Shown: positions 46,843-56,636 of the stretch, one piece after another
How positions within the stretch are numbered: position 1 is the stretch's first letter
Layout of the letters: each line of letters starts with the position of its first letter
DNA from: Thiocapsa roseopersicina
Lineage (GTDB): Bacteria; Pseudomonadota; Gammaproteobacteria; Chromatiales; Chromatiaceae
Direction: 5' to 3'
DNA length: 64,000 nucleotides
Assembly: GCF_900106925.1 (NCBI RefSeq)
Contig: NZ_FNNZ01000023.1
Span: forward strand, 1-64,000
Notes under the pieces: generated by a model
What the model was told of the DNA's origin: nothing
The model's database searches: none
Seen by the model: only the letters and a program-made list of their open reading frames with translations
Translations under genes and position numbers: made by a program

Positions 46843-47969
46843 TTACGGTGTCACGATCAGGTAGCGGCGCGCCACCGCGCAGGTGTCCTTACATTTCTTG
46901 CCCTCGTCACCGTCGATGACGACGATGACGACGATGGCGCGGTTGCCGATCAGCGCCAGCCGTTCGGACGAGGTGGGCAGATCATCGCGCACCAGCTCGG
47001 GGAGAATAATCGCATCCCCGGCCAAGTCGTCGGCCCGAAAACGCCTGAGCTGGAACGGCTGCGCGTTGCCCGCGCCCATGTCCTGCGGCGGACCCGCAAT
47101 GAGCTAGACCCAACCGGCAGCGGTGGCCAGATCGCGGACGCCGCGTCCGTCCAGGTCAAGCACGCCGACCCGGTCGAATTCGTAGGCACTGAGGTCATTC
47201 AGGTGAAGCAGCAACGCCAAGTCGCGCCGCTCGGGCTCTGCGGGATGGGCATCGAGCAGCGGCGAGCGCAGCCCGATCTACACGCTCGGGGTGCTGCTGG
47301 CGGCCGCGACGTCGACCGCCCCCTCGGCGTTGTATGGCGTAATGGCATTGCAGCGCCGCTTGGCCTCATCCTTGTCGATTGCCTTGTCCCTGATGTCCTT
47401 GGCAACGGCCATGGCTTCGGCCTCGGTACGCTTGATCACCTTGCAGACGGCTTTCATCAAGGGCTCGTCGCGGATGTCGTCATCGAACAGGTTAGCGCAC
47501 TTGATCTTGTCCGATTGGCGGACCGCAACGGCAATCGGCTCCGGCTCGAGCGCACGGATGATCCCGAAGCGGCTAAGGTTCCGCCTCTTCGCGGCGTCGC
47601 CGACGGACTTGCGACTGTGCGAGCCGAATACGAGCAGAGTGCCATCGCCGCTCGGGTCAGTGCCTCGATGTCGGACAGCTCGTTGTCGTCATCCAGCGCC
47701 AACTCCAGCGTCCGGGTCTCGCCGCGGGGACGACCGTCCCGATCAAGCCCGTACAGGAACAGCGCGCCGGATCTCGTTGTCACCCACCAACAGGCATTGG
47801 CCGCCCTCGCCCAGGCAGTCGATGATCAGCGCCGCAGACGCCTCGCAGGGGGCTGCCCGCCCAGCACGCACTGCGCCTGCGCCGGCAGCCAGGAGCCGGC
47901 CGCGGCGAGCAGCGCCGTGGCGGCCCAAGCGGCCCGCACGACAACCTGGCCGCGACCCGTCGCGGCCGT
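46843..47969 (-). pseudogene. Secreted DUF3616-like protein, multiply frameshifted
   Basis: The fragments read in order on the minus strand but in changing frames: a signal peptide ('ALLAAAGSWLPAQAQC'), 'IIDCLGEGGQCLLVGDNEIRR', 'LFLYGLDRDGRPRGETRTLEL', 'DDDNELSDIEALTRA', 'LLVFGSHSRKSVGDAAKRRN' and 'LIGNRAIVVIVVIDGDEGKK'. The pattern resembles DUF3616-type beta-propeller proteins. At least three frameshifts and two in-frame stops break it. The 5' end abuts the insertion element at 47970, which may have removed the native start. Confidence 0.6.
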
Positions 47970-48101
47970 TGAGTGCGGTCAGCCAATTTGATGGTGGCGC
48001 GATCAAGTTGCGTGATGGGGGTCGGCGAAGCGGTCTCCCCGCCTCGCGCGGCCGGCGTGTCGAGCCGGCATCGCGCGATGGGGCAAGCGCGGTGATGGGG
48101 A

Positions 48102-48332
48102 TCAGAACAACAGCGGATCGTCGAAGTCCGGGGCGTCATCGAACAGATCGGGTTGTCGCCGGTGGTGCTCGGCGGCGTGCTCGGCGTGATACCGACACAG
48201 CTGTCCGAAGTAGTGGCCTTCGAACTGGAAGAGCAGTTCCCGGAGCACCTCGATCAGGGCAACAGCGGCCTCGTCGGGCAGCGGCGGAAGGTCGATCGGT
48301 TGCAGGGTCTGGCGGGGTTGTGGTTGTGTCAT
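48102..48332 (-). CDS. Small accessory protein of the insertion element
   Basis: The 76-residue product begins MTQPQPRQTLQPIDLPPLPD and has a helical middle ('AVALIEVLRELLFQFEGHYF'). It ends in an acidic-hydrophobic tail, DFDDPLLF, reminiscent of single-strand-binding-protein tips. It is the last gene of the element, 17 bp after the ATPase gene. Function unknown. Confidence 0.65.
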   Translation of the reverse strand: MTQPQPRQTLQPIDLPPLPDEAAVALIEVLRELLFQFEGHYFGQLCRYHAEHAAEHHRRQPDLFDDAPDFDDPLLF

Positions 48333-48349
48333 GGGCTACTCCGAGTCGG

Positions 48350-49195
48350 TCAACGTGGCAAGGCCGTGCGCCGCGGGGTCGCGGTGGCGGGCGGGGTGAA
48401 GACCTCGAGGAAGAGCGCCTCGTCGAGCTGGGGGCGCTCGTGTTGGGCGGCGACGGCGAGCAGCTCGGCGGCCAGGGTGGCGAGGATGCGGTAGTTGCCG
48501 GCAGCGTGGTCGCAGAGGGTGTGCTGCAGGGGCTCGCTCATGAGGGCTGCGTTGCCGGCGCTGGCGCACAGGTGCTGCAGGCAGGCGAGCAGCTCCTCGC
48601 GGCGGGCGTGCTCGGTGGCCAGACGGGTGCGGATGCGCGAGCCCAAGGGCAGCAGCTCCTCGCGGCGCAGGTGATCGGTGAGGCGGGTATCCCCGGCGAG
48701 GACGACGCACAGCAGCGGTTGGGAGTCGAAGCGGGCGCTGGCGAGCAGGCGCAGCTCGTTGAGCACGGCGGGGCTCATCTCCTGGGCCTCGTCCACCAGC
48801 AGCACGGCACGCCGGCGGGTGGTCTGCAGATGGCCGAGCCAGGTCGCACGCAGCGCCTTGAAGCCACCCCAGCGGTTGTGCGGACGCAGCGGGACGCTGA
48901 ACAGCTCGCCGAGCTCGCGGTAGAAATCCCCGAGGCTGCTTTGCGGGTGATCGATGGCGCCGACGGTGAGATCCGGGAGCCGGGCGAGGCGCTCGGCGAG
49001 CAGGCGCAGCACGACGCTTTTGCCGGTACCCGGTTCGCCGTGGATCATCGCAAACCCGCCTTCGCGGATCTGCGCCTGTTCGATGCGCCACAGGAAGTGC
49101 TCCACGCGCGGGGGGATGTAGAGGGCCTCGATCGGCAGTTCCGAGGCGAAGGGATGCCATTTCAGGCCGTAGAGGGCGAGCAGTCGCGTCTTCAT
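48350..49195 (-). CDS. ExeA/TniB-like AAA+ transposition ATPase
   Basis: The 281-residue product has Walker A 'MIHGEPGTGKSVVLRLLAERL' at about 50, Walker B 'AVLLVDEAQEMSPAVLNELRLL' at about 128 and sensor-type 'PLLCVVLAGDTRLTDHL' at about 160, ending in a helical lid. Proteins of this type (TniB, MuB, ExeA-like) choose targets and activate a DDE transposase. Its ATG overlaps the integrase stop (ATGA). Confidence 0.88.
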   Translation of the reverse strand: MKTRLLALYGLKWHPFASELPIEALYIPPRVEHFLWRIEQAQIREGGFAMIHGEPGTGKSVVLRLLAERLARLPDLTVGAIDHPQSSLGDFYRELGELFSVPLRPHNRWGGFKALRATWLGHLQTTRRRAVLLVDEAQEMSPAVLNELRLLASARFDSQPLLCVVLAGDTRLTDHLRREELLPLGSRIRTRLATEHARREELLACLQHLCASAGNAALMSEPLQHTLCDHAAGNYRILATLAAELLAVAAQHERPQLDEALFLEVFTPPATATPRRTALPR

Positions 49196-50637
49196 CGGGC
49201 GTCCTCGGCGGTGTTCAGGGGCAGATAGGCCGGCGGCAGGCCGGTCGCGGCATGGGTCTCGAGCAGTTGGCGCAACAGCGGCGCGATGCCGCCGGGCGCG
49301 CTCGGTTCCGGGAGCGGGGCGCCGGGTACCAGGGCCCGGCGGGACTCCCCGGCATTGGCGGCCTTATCGAGCGGGCGCAGGGGACTCAGGATCGCGCCGC
49401 TGTGCGGATCCACCAGATCGACATGGGCCAGATCCCAGCGCGCGTAGCGCAGATGCACCGTCTCCAGGGCGCGGTAGCGTGCGGGGATTTCCAGGCGGAT
49501 GCCGGCCAGGCTGACGGTGCCGTCGGCCCGGCGCTGGCGTCGGGCGACCTCGATGCGGAAGGCCGCGCGCAGGGCGGCGGCGTCCGGGGCGGGGCGCGCC
49601 ACGGCGGGCCCCTCCAGATAACGCGCCAGCGGCGTGGTGGCCAATTCCGAATGGGTGCTGCGGTGATACTCCTGCTCGACCCAGGCCTGGGTGGCGTGGT
49701 TGAGGGTGTCCAAGCTCAGCCCGGACTCCCCTTCGAGCATCGCCATCAGGCGCCCTTCCACGCGGCCCCAAAAGGCCTCCTGCTTGGCGTTCTGATAGGG
49801 CGAATAGGGCAGCGTGGTCTGGTGCAGGACGCCCAGTCGGGCCAATCCGGCCACGGTCTCCTCGGCCAGCATCGCCGCGCCGTTGTCGGTCATCAGGGCG
49901 CGCGGCAGGCCGCGCTTCATGAACGCCTGCGACAGTCCGTGCACCAGCACCTCGGCGGTTTCCTGCGTGTACCACTGCAGGTGACAAACCAGGCGCGAGC
50001 GATCGTCCATGACCCCGAACAGCAGCGGCGTGAGCCAGGTCCCGGCCGCGGTCAACACCTTGCGCGAGCCGTGATGGAAATCCAGGTGCCAGAGCGCCGA
50101 GACGTGCTCGACCTCGAAGCTGCGCACCTCGCGTTGTTCCAGGCGATCGCGCGCGGCCAGCGCGCCGGCGGTATCGCGCTTGGGGGTGGCGCGACGCACC
50201 ATCCCGTGCGCCTTCAAATAGCGCCGCACGCTCGGATAGGACGGCACCGCGGTGGCGGTGCCGGCGAGTGTCGCCGCCAGGTTGTCGCAATGCAGTTGCG
50301 CGGTCCAGCCGGGATGATCGCGGTACTGCGTCTGCAGGGCCTCGCGTGCGGCGGGCAGCACGCTCGGGAAGGCCCCGCGGTTGGCGCGCACGCGATTGCG
50401 CAGCACCGCCACCGGATCGGGCGCGGCGCGCGCGGCGTAGTACCAGCGCTCAAGGGTCGACACACCGAACCGAACATCCAGGCCGGTGACGGGATGGCGC
50501 CAGGTCTTGGCGGCCAAGGCGGCGAGTGCCGCCTGCAGGTCGCCTTCCGGCGGCGGGGCGGCGAGTAGGGGGCCAATGATCGCAAAGCGCACGCGGGCCC
50601 ACCGCTCGCGTTGCGGAACCTCGATGGGGATCGACAT
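49192..50637 (-). CDS. DDE/rve integrase-type transposase
   Basis: The 481-residue product has a helix-turn-helix N-terminal half and an rve core. The DDE triad is seen as 'LWHLDFHHGSRKVL', 'ALMTDNGAAMLAEE' and 'NAKQEAFWGRVEGRL'. A C-terminal beta-barrel segment follows ('ADGTVSLAGIRLEIPARYRAL'). It catalyses cut or strand transfer together with the downstream ATPase. The reading frame is intact. Confidence 0.9.
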   Translation of the reverse strand: MSIPIEVPQRERWARVRFAIIGPLLAAPPPEGDLQAALAALAAKTWRHPVTGLDVRFGVSTLERWYYAARAAPDPVAVLRNRVRANRGAFPSVLPAAREALQTQYRDHPGWTAQLHCDNLAATLAGTATAVPSYPSVRRYLKAHGMVRRATPKRDTAGALAARDRLEQREVRSFEVEHVSALWHLDFHHGSRKVLTAAGTWLTPLLFGVMDDRSRLVCHLQWYTQETAEVLVHGLSQAFMKRGLPRALMTDNGAAMLAEETVAGLARLGVLHQTTLPYSPYQNAKQEAFWGRVEGRLMAMLEGESGLSLDTLNHATQAWVEQEYHRSTHSELATTPLARYLEGPAVARPAPDAAALRAAFRIEVARRQRRADGTVSLAGIRLEIPARYRALETVHLRYARWDLAHVDLVDPHSGAILSPLRPLDKAANAGESRRALVPGAPLPEPSAPGGIAPLLRQLLETHAATGLPPAYLPLNTAEDAR

Positions 50638-50733
50638 AGGGGTCTCCAGGCTGCGGCGCCGGGGGTTCCGGCACCTTCGCGATCAGCCTAGCGGGGTGCC
50701 CCGGCGCCTTCGAGCTGCATCCTCTGCGTGGCG

Positions 50734-51355
50734 TCAGCCGCCCTCGTGCAGCCTGCACGAACGACTCGTCAAGGGACTCAAAAAGCGCAGCAACGCCACC
50801 AGGGCTTCCGCGGCATCACCGAGGAAGCGCTCGAGCAGACTCCCCGGCGCCTGTTGCAGATCCACCGGCGGCACAAAGCCCCCCTGCGCGCCGCACCACA
50901 GCGGGGTCTGCGCCAACTGCTCCCGCCACCAGGTCTGCCAGCGCCGCAGGGTACGGATCGGGACCGGCCAAGGCTGCCGCTTGGGGGTGCTGTCCGCGAT
51001 GACGCACGCAGGCCAGCACGACGATGAGGCCGAGATAGACCCGCCGGCCCAGGAACCGCACCGAGCGCGGCGTCAGGCGTCGCCGACACTGCGCACAGCA
51101 AAAGCTGCGACGCGTGGCGAACGCCTCGCGCCATGGCTCCGGACAGCCGCGCGGCTTACGGGGGTAGTCGGCCTGATGCAGCGTGCCGCCGCAGGCGGGG
51201 CAACCGGCCTCTCGGGCGGCCTCGGCGAGATCTTCGTCGATGTGCAGCAACACGGCGAAAAACGTGGGGCTTTCAAGGAAGGCGTGGCACACTGATGGAG
51301 TCTCTTTGTCTTCGCAAACAAGAGACTCTCCCGACGGGTGCTGTTGTTCAAGCAC
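50734..51355 (-). pseudogene. DUF6431-like zinc-binding protein of the element, frameshifted
   Basis: The frame from 51355 reads 'LLHIDEDLAEAAREAGCPACGG', 'RRSFCCAQCRRRLTPRSVRFLGRRVYLGL', the Cys-rich pattern of DUF6431 proteins. Near 51008 one extra base shifts the frame. The continuation 'IADSTPKRQPWPVPIRTLRRWQTWWREQL' is in another frame and ends at 50734. The element may therefore have lost one accessory protein while its transposase is intact. Confidence 0.7.
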
Positions 51356-51563
51356 CCCGAGGGAGGCCCACCGCTCTCCCTCATGAAAGATGACGATTTA
51401 AGGGGAAAAACCCATCAGGGAAAGTGGCCGTACTCACCGTCCCGACTCCATGACCTGTCGCAGAAATGGCGTTGTACATCGTCGCTTCGCTCCAGATAGC
51501 GACGCCGCGGGGCGCCTGTCTTCCCGGCTGCCGTTACTGTCGCGGCCAACGCCGGGTATCGAT

Positions 51564-51982
51564 TCACGCTGTCTTGACCAAAGTCCACGAGCCCATGGTG
51601 CCGTCGGGTGGGCCAGGTCGTTTTGGACCGACAGGACAGTGCCGGCGATTGCGTTGGAATCGGTAATGAGCCAGACGCGGAGGCGGTAATCGGTCTCGCC
51701 GGTGGTCGCGGTCAGCTCCACGGAGCCAGGCATTGTCCACGGTCCCCGTTGCCTGCCGGCATGGGCTCGTGAGCTCGGCCGGAGACGCTGAGCCGAATGT
51801 CACCGGGAAACGTCAGCTCGCCGTGAACCGTGCCGTCGCTCTCGGTTGATGCCTCGAAGCGGCCCGGCCGCGCCCAGGGGGCGACCAGGATGTATCGGTT
51901 GCAGCGCCGGTGCAGGCGCGGGGACGGGCAGGTCGTTGCGAAAGCTGCGATGGATCCAGGTGCCGTTCAGTGTCGTGCTCAT
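51564..51982 (-). pseudogene. Small beta-rich protein, frameshifted
   Basis: The start MSTTLNGTWIHRSFRNDLP is followed in another frame by 'ILVAPWARPGRFEASTESDG' and 'VHGELTFPGDIRLSVSG', then 'VELTATTGETDYRLRVWL', and a final 'TMGSWTLVKTA' before a stop at 51564. At least two frameshifts are needed. The pattern suggests a lipocalin-like barrel of unknown function. It lies 128 bp from the insertion element. Confidence 0.5.
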
Positions 51983-52025
51983 GGTGCTCAGTCCTCAGTT
52001 GAGGATGGTTGGCAGGCGGTCAAGA

Positions 52026-52553
52026 TCAGGGACAATCGCCGTACCTGCCGGGTTGCGTAGCGCCGGTGCTCGGGGCGACCCGGAAAAGGTCGTCGAACAA
52101 CGGGCGCTTCTCTTCCTCCGTGGCGACGCCGATCGCGGTCATGATCTTCGGCACCGTCGACTCATGGCCGACCACCACCACGGCTTTGGCGCTCTGGCTG
52201 CCGGCTTCGCAGATCGCGTCCGCGAGCTTGGCGATACCCCGACTCGCGTGTTGGGCAAATGGTTGCAAGCCGATGCCGGTTGCCTCTATAAGTGCCAACG
52301 CGGTCTGTTCGGTGCGGAGCTTGTCGCTCACCAGAACGGCGCCGACCTCGACCCCTTAAAACGCCTTGGGCAGACCGCCGGCGCGCTGCCAGCCCGCGCC
52401 GCTGAGGGGGCTATCGCTCGTCTAATTCAGCTTTTCGGCATGGCGCAGCAGATAGACCTCCGCTGGCCAAGTGGTGCATGTCGCGGCGCTCGCGAGCTGG
52501 GTGCAGGGCCATAGAACTGCCGCTACTGCGTTGCGGACAGTCATCGGTTGCAT
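52026..52553 (-). pseudogene. Histidine phosphatase (phosphoglycerate-mutase-like), two in-frame stops
   Basis: From an ATG at 52553 a signal-peptide-like start leads to 'EVYLLRHAEKLN', the RHG motif of the family. TAG follows at once, then 'TSDSPLSGAGWQRAGGLPKAF', then TAA, then 'GVEVGAVLVSDKLRTEQTALAL' and 'AKAVVVVGHESTVPKIM', the second catalytic His region. All parts are in one frame, so only the two nonsense codons break it. The catalytic residues themselves are preserved. Confidence 0.75.
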
Positions 52554-52598
52554 CGATTACCTCCTTCGTCGGGCTTTCGGTTCGCGGGAAGGCTTTGC

Positions 52599-53447
52599 TC
52601 AAGGGCCGCAATGCCAGGCAAGGGCCGGTTGCGTCAGATCATCGAGCCCGTAGACGGCACGGCCTATGCCCTCGTAGTCCTCGCTGGTGACGATCAACTC
52701 CAGCCTGCCGTCCCCGTCGAGGTCCAAGGTCGAGAACAGCCGGTAGCGGGTCGGAGCGCACTCGGCGACACAGTCCTCCGGATAAACATCGGCCCGCAGC
52801 GCGACGGTGACGACCCGCTCACCCTGAAGCCGATTCAGCAACAGCACCGAATAGTCCCCGGCGCGGGTAGAGGTGATGCTGCCCCGTTGGCGTTCCGCGG
52901 TCAGCACGACCTCGTCGCGACCGTCCCCCTCCAGGTCCACGCGGACCAATTGCGCAATGGCCGGGGCCGGATCGGCGATGCCCCGGGCCGACAGCCAGTC
53001 GGATAGCGCTGCTCGGTAGGTCGGGTTGTCGGTGGACAGGACTGTCGCCCGCCGCGGCGCGGCATCCCAATCGGGCGCCAAGTAGGTTCCCGCTTCCGCC
53101 CCCGCCCCGGACTGCGGCCGATAGGTCGGGTTGGAGCAGGTCTCGTCCGTCGGCACTGGGCGCAGAACCGAACTGTTCCCACGCGTTCCGTCATTCGCGT
53201 AGCGCACCAGCTCGGCGCCCTCCAAGGTACCTTTATCCATTGCCTCTGCGGCGATCCAGCGACCATCCCGGACACCGCCATAGAGCTGCCCGGTCTCGGC
53301 ATCGACGATGGCCCGCGGCGACGTCTGCGCCGCGCTGCAGCCGGCAGCTCCGAGCAGCGCCGCCAGGAACAGCGCAGCCCCGCCCGGGCGGTGTGCGGGC
53401 CGCAGCGGGTAACCTGCCGGGATCCCTGATGCTCGGCGTGTGATCAT
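52599..53447 (-). CDS. Predicted lipoprotein with FG-GAP-like calcium motif
   Basis: The 282-residue product has a signal peptide with lipobox 'LLGAAGCSAAQ' (Cys about 37). Two acidic repeats, 'VRVDLEGDGRDEVVLTAE' and 'TLDLDGDGRLELIVTSED', match FG-GAP/VCBS calcium-binding loops. It is probably a periplasm-facing lipoprotein. Its start overlaps the stop of the peptidase gene (ATGA), showing coupling. Confidence 0.7.
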   Translation of the reverse strand: MITRRASGIPAGYPLRPAHRPGGAALFLAALLGAAGCSAAQTSPRAIVDAETGQLYGGVRDGRWIAAEAMDKGTLEGAELVRYANDGTRGNSSVLRPVPTDETCSNPTYRPQSGAGAEAGTYLAPDWDAAPRRATVLSTDNPTYRAALSDWLSARGIADPAPAIAQLVRVDLEGDGRDEVVLTAERQRGSITSTRAGDYSVLLLNRLQGERVVTVALRADVYPEDCVAECAPTRYRLFSTLDLDGDGRLELIVTSEDYEGIGRAVYGLDDLTQPALAWHCGP

Positions 53448-54316
53448 TGGAAGCGCGCCAGGACCGCGTCGATCTCCGGGTGCTCAGCGAAGTTCTCCAC
53501 CGCCCGCTCGATCTCCTTGCGAGCCGGATGGTCCTCTAGCTCGTCTTTCAGCAGATCGTGGAGGCGGGCCAGCAGTTGCAGCGGGTCTGGCTCCGTGGGG
53601 GGTGCACCGGCGCCCGCGCCGGGGGGTGCCAGCGTGGCAAGGCCCCTCTCGGCGGCGGCGTCGAGGAACGCCATCCAGTTCCGGGCGAGTTCCTTGTCGG
53701 TCTTGTTGTCGGTACTCATCTCGGCCGCGGTGGCCAGACCAAGCGCCTCGAGCACATCCCGGACCGCGCCACGGGTCTCGTCACCGACACGCCCGTCCAC
53801 GTCCACGCGGCGACCAAACAGCTTTCCCAATGCCATCTGCAGAAACAGCACCCGGGACTTGCTGGAGGCACTGAAGCCCGGCTTGGTGCCGGTATCCAGG
53901 TGCCAGTGGTCCTCATGCGACCGGTTGTATTCGAAGTTCAACACGGTGCCGATGTGCTTGCGCAGGATCGCCTCGACGCCGAGATAGGCCTGCGAATCGG
54001 CGCGATAATTCTTGGTCAGGAGCAGCCGATCACCCCACCAGATCCCGTCGCAGTCGAAGGCCCTGCCCTTGCCGTGCTGGCCGGATTTACAAACGAAAGC
54101 GCCGGCGGTGAGGATGATGTCCGCCTTTCCCAGCGGGCACTTCTGCCATAACTCCGCAAAGGCCGCGTCGAGCAGGTTCTCCAGGGACTTCTCCGCGGCC
54201 AGCGTGAACTGCTTTCCCTTGGAACCATAGTGAAACGGTGGGTTCATGCGGTCGTAGTGGACGGGTACACCGCCGCCTAGGGTCTTGAAGGTGTTGTTGG
54301 GCTTCGTGCAGGCCAT
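53444..54316 (-). CDS. Extensin-like/VanY-type peptidoglycan peptidase with PG-binding domain
   Basis: The 290-residue product has a zinc-peptidase pattern: 'SGQHGKGRAFDCDGIWWG' (H...D, about 78-95) and 'NRSHEDHWHLDTG' (about 130-142), as in D-Ala-D-Ala or extensin-like peptidases. 'LFGRRVDVDGRVGDETRGAVRDVL' (about 165-188) resembles a peptidoglycan-binding repeat. No clear signal peptide is seen, so export could use another route. It precedes the lipoprotein gene and follows the lysozyme-like gene, suggesting a cell-wall lysis or delivery set. Confidence 0.7.
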   Translation of the reverse strand: MACTKPNNTFKTLGGGVPVHYDRMNPPFHYGSKGKQFTLAAEKSLENLLDAAFAELWQKCPLGKADIILTAGAFVCKSGQHGKGRAFDCDGIWWGDRLLLTKNYRADSQAYLGVEAILRKHIGTVLNFEYNRSHEDHWHLDTGTKPGFSASSKSRVLFLQMALGKLFGRRVDVDGRVGDETRGAVRDVLEALGLATAAEMSTDNKTDKELARNWMAFLDAAAERGLATLAPPGAGAGAPPTEPDPLQLLARLHDLLKDELEDHPARKEIERAVENFAEHPEIDAVLARFQ

Positions 54317-54885
54317 GGCTCACCTCGATAAGTGTCGGTCCAAGTGGGTGCGCACCAATCTCACTGCGGCAAGGTGCGCCGGGGGAACGGTTGCATCGAA
54401 GCGACCGAGACGGCGCCCTTGCGGATCGTCTTGGTTCGCGGATTCTGACTCTTGGCCCTCATTTCAGAAAGGATTCGATCTCGGCCACCGCATCGCGGGA
54501 CAGGAATGGCAGAACCTCCGCGCGCTTGAGCGGGCCGTGGTGCTTGACCGTGAACCGCAACAGGCGCGCGCAGTACTCCAGCGCGAAGTGGTGGTCGGAC
54601 TTGGTAACTGCGATGAACGTCTTGCATTTGGTGTCCCCCGCGGCCTGCTGGAGCAACTCTTTGAGGCTGGCGTCGAAGCCCATGGAGTTGCACGAGCACT
54701 GGAAAATGCCGGCCTCCTCGGTCTCCGGTGTGCCGGAGTGGGGATTGTTGATATCCCGACCTTCGCTCCAATCCCAACTGCTCTCGAAACCGCCGAGCAC
54801 TCGCAGCACCTCCAGCATCGCCGCGCGTCGGTGCTTAAGGTCCCGCCAAGGGCCAAGGGCGCCGACCGCCAGCGAGTAAATGCGT

Positions 54886-55000
54886 ATTCCACGCCCATTC
54901 GGCCACCCATTCCACGGGCATTCGGCCACTGATTCCACGCTGATTCGGCCACCCGTTCCACGGCGATCCGGCCACTGATTCCACGGCCATTCGGCCACCC
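54886..55000. repeat. Five tandem 23-bp repeats at the left end of the IS21 element
   Basis: Units follow ATTCCACGnnnATTCGGCCACyn. Their last bases alternate CCC, CTG, CCC, CTG, CCC. They are probable IstA binding sites. Confidence 0.85.
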
Positions 55001-55069
55001 CCCGGGCAGGGGGCGACGCAGGACCACGATCCACTAGGATCGACCCCTTTTTCGAAGCAAGGGGTCGAG

Positions 55070-56605
55070 ATGGAGCGTTTGTCCATGCGTAAGATTCGCG
55101 AGTATTTGCGCCTGCGGTTCGAGGGCGGCTTGTCGCACCGGCAGATCGCGGCGAGCCTGCAGGTGTCGCGCAGCAGCGTCGGGGAGTACGAACGGCGCTT
55201 TGCCGCCGCGGGGCTGACTTGGCCCTTGCCCGAGGCCTTGAGCGATCGGGAGCTGGAGCGGCGGCTGTTTCCGCCGCCACCGGCGGTACCGGCCGACACC
55301 CGCGTGGTGCCGGACTGGGCGGCGGTGCATCGGGAACTGCGCCGTCCGGGCGTGACGCTGATGCTGCTGTGGGAGGAGTACCGGGCCGCCCATCCCGAGG
55401 GCTTCGGCTACAGCTGGTTCTGCAAGCGCTACGAGGACTGGAGCGGCTCGCTCGACGTGGTGATGCGCCAGACCCACCGCGCCGGGGAGAAGCTCTTCGT
55501 CGACTACGCCGGGCACACGGTGGAGGTCGTCGATCCGGCCAGCGGGGAGATCCGCACCGCGCAGATCTTCGTGGCGGTGCTCGGGGCGTCGAACTACACC
55601 TACGCCGAGGCGACCTGGTCGCAAGGTCTGTCCGACTGGATCGGCTCGCATGTGCGGGCCTTCGCCTACTTCGATGGGGTTCCAGCCATTCTGGTCCCGG
55701 ATAATCTGCGCAGCGGCGTGAGCAAGGCGCACCGCTACGAGCCGGATCTCAATCCCACCTACCTGGAGTTGGCCAACCACTACGGCCTGGCCGTGGTGCC
55801 GGCGCGGGTGCGCAAGCCGCGGGATAAGGCCAAGGCGGAGACCGGGGTGCAGATCGTCGAGCGCTGGATCCTGGCGGCCCTGCGCCACCAAAGCTTCTTC
55901 AGCCTGAGCGCGTTGAACACGGCGATCGCCGCCCTGCTGGAACGGCTCAATCAGCGGCCCTTCAAGAAACTGCCCGGTTCGCGCCGCACCGCCTTCGAGA
56001 CGATCGATCGTCCGGCGCTGCGCCCGCTCCCCCTGACCCCCTACGTCTACGCGACCTGGAAACGGGTACGGGTGAACATCGATTATCACGTCGAGGTCGA
56101 CGGGCACTATTACTCCGTGCCCTACACCCTGGTGAAGCAGGCGCTGGACGTGCGCCTCACCGACCACACGGTCGAGTGCTTTCACCACCGCCAACGCATC
56201 GCCAGCCACGTGCGCTCGCCGCTGAAGGGCCGCCACACCACCGTGGCCGAGCACATGCCCAAGGCGCATCGGGAGTTCGCCGAGTGGACCCCGGAACGCC
56301 TGGTGCGCTGGGCCGAAAAGACCGGACCGGCCACCGCCGGGGTCATCGGCCACATCATGGCCAACCGTCCGCATCCTCAGCAGGGCTTCCGCTCCTGCCT
56401 GGGGATCCTGCGCCTGGGCGAGCGTTACGGTCACGATCGTCTGGAGGCCGCCTGTGCGCGGGCGTTGCGTCTGAACGCCTGCCGCTACAAAAGCATCGAG
56501 TCGATGCTGCAACGCGGCCTCGACCGCCAAGCCCTCCCCGAACAGCAGAGCCTGGATCTACCCGCCGCCCACGACCACCTGCGTGGTCCGGGCTATTTCC
56601 ACTGA
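55070..56605 (+). CDS. istA: IS21-family transposase IstA
   Basis: The 511-residue product has an N-terminal helix-turn-helix ('[23 protein letters not shown]') and an rve core. The DDE residues are in '[15 protein letters not shown]', '[16 protein letters not shown]' and '[17 protein letters not shown]'. A C-terminal barrel follows ('[17 protein letters not shown]'). The gene is intact. Starts at 55070 and 55085 are both possible. Confidence 0.93.
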   Translation: MERLSMRKIREYLRLRFEGGLSHRQIAASLQVSRSSVGEYERRFAAAGLTWPLPEALSDRELERRLFPPPPAVPADTRVVPDWAAVHRELRRPGVTLMLLWEEYRAAHPEGFGYSWFCKRYEDWSGSLDVVMRQTHRAGEKLFVDYAGHTVEVVDPASGEIRTAQIFVAVLGASNYTYAEATWSQGLSDWIGSHVRAFAYFDGVPAILVPDNLRSGVSKAHRYEPDLNPTYLELANHYGLAVVPARVRKPRDKAKAETGVQIVERWILAALRHQSFFSLSALNTAIAALLERLNQRPFKKLPGSRRTAFETIDRPALRPLPLTPYVYATWKRVRVNIDYHVEVDGHYYSVPYTLVKQALDVRLTDHTVECFHHRQRIASHVRSPLKGRHTTVAEHMPKAHREFAEWTPERLVRWAEKTGPATAGVIGHIMANRPHPQQGFRSCLGILRLGERYGHDRLEAACARALRLNACRYKSIESMLQRGLDRQALPEQQSLDLPAAHDHLRGPGYFH

Positions 56606-56636
56606 CCGTCATACCCACACAGAGGAGTCCGACCCT

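Larger units (their letters stand above)
47970..51436 (-). mobile_element. Insertion element with DUF6431 protein, DDE integrase, ExeA-like ATPase and a small ORF
   Basis: The ends form an imperfect 25-bp inverted repeat. The left end begins TGAGTGCGGTCAG and the right end (reverse) TGAGTACGGCCAC, both reaching TGATGG at the same distance. CCGT flanks both ends directly, a probable 4-bp target duplication. The element is 3467 bp and carries four minus-strand genes. A second, diverged right end lies at 1-95. Confidence 0.8.

Noticed and set aside
52332-52553. Recoding (selenocysteine or pyrrolysine) of the phosphatase stops
   Set aside because: The two stops are different codons (TAG and TAA), neither is at a catalytic site, and no recoding element is visible. 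Pseudogene is simpler.
54886-55000. CRISPR array
   Set aside because: The 23-bp units are directly adjacent with no spacers, vary internally and have an inverted set at the other end of the element. They are IS21 terminal repeats.
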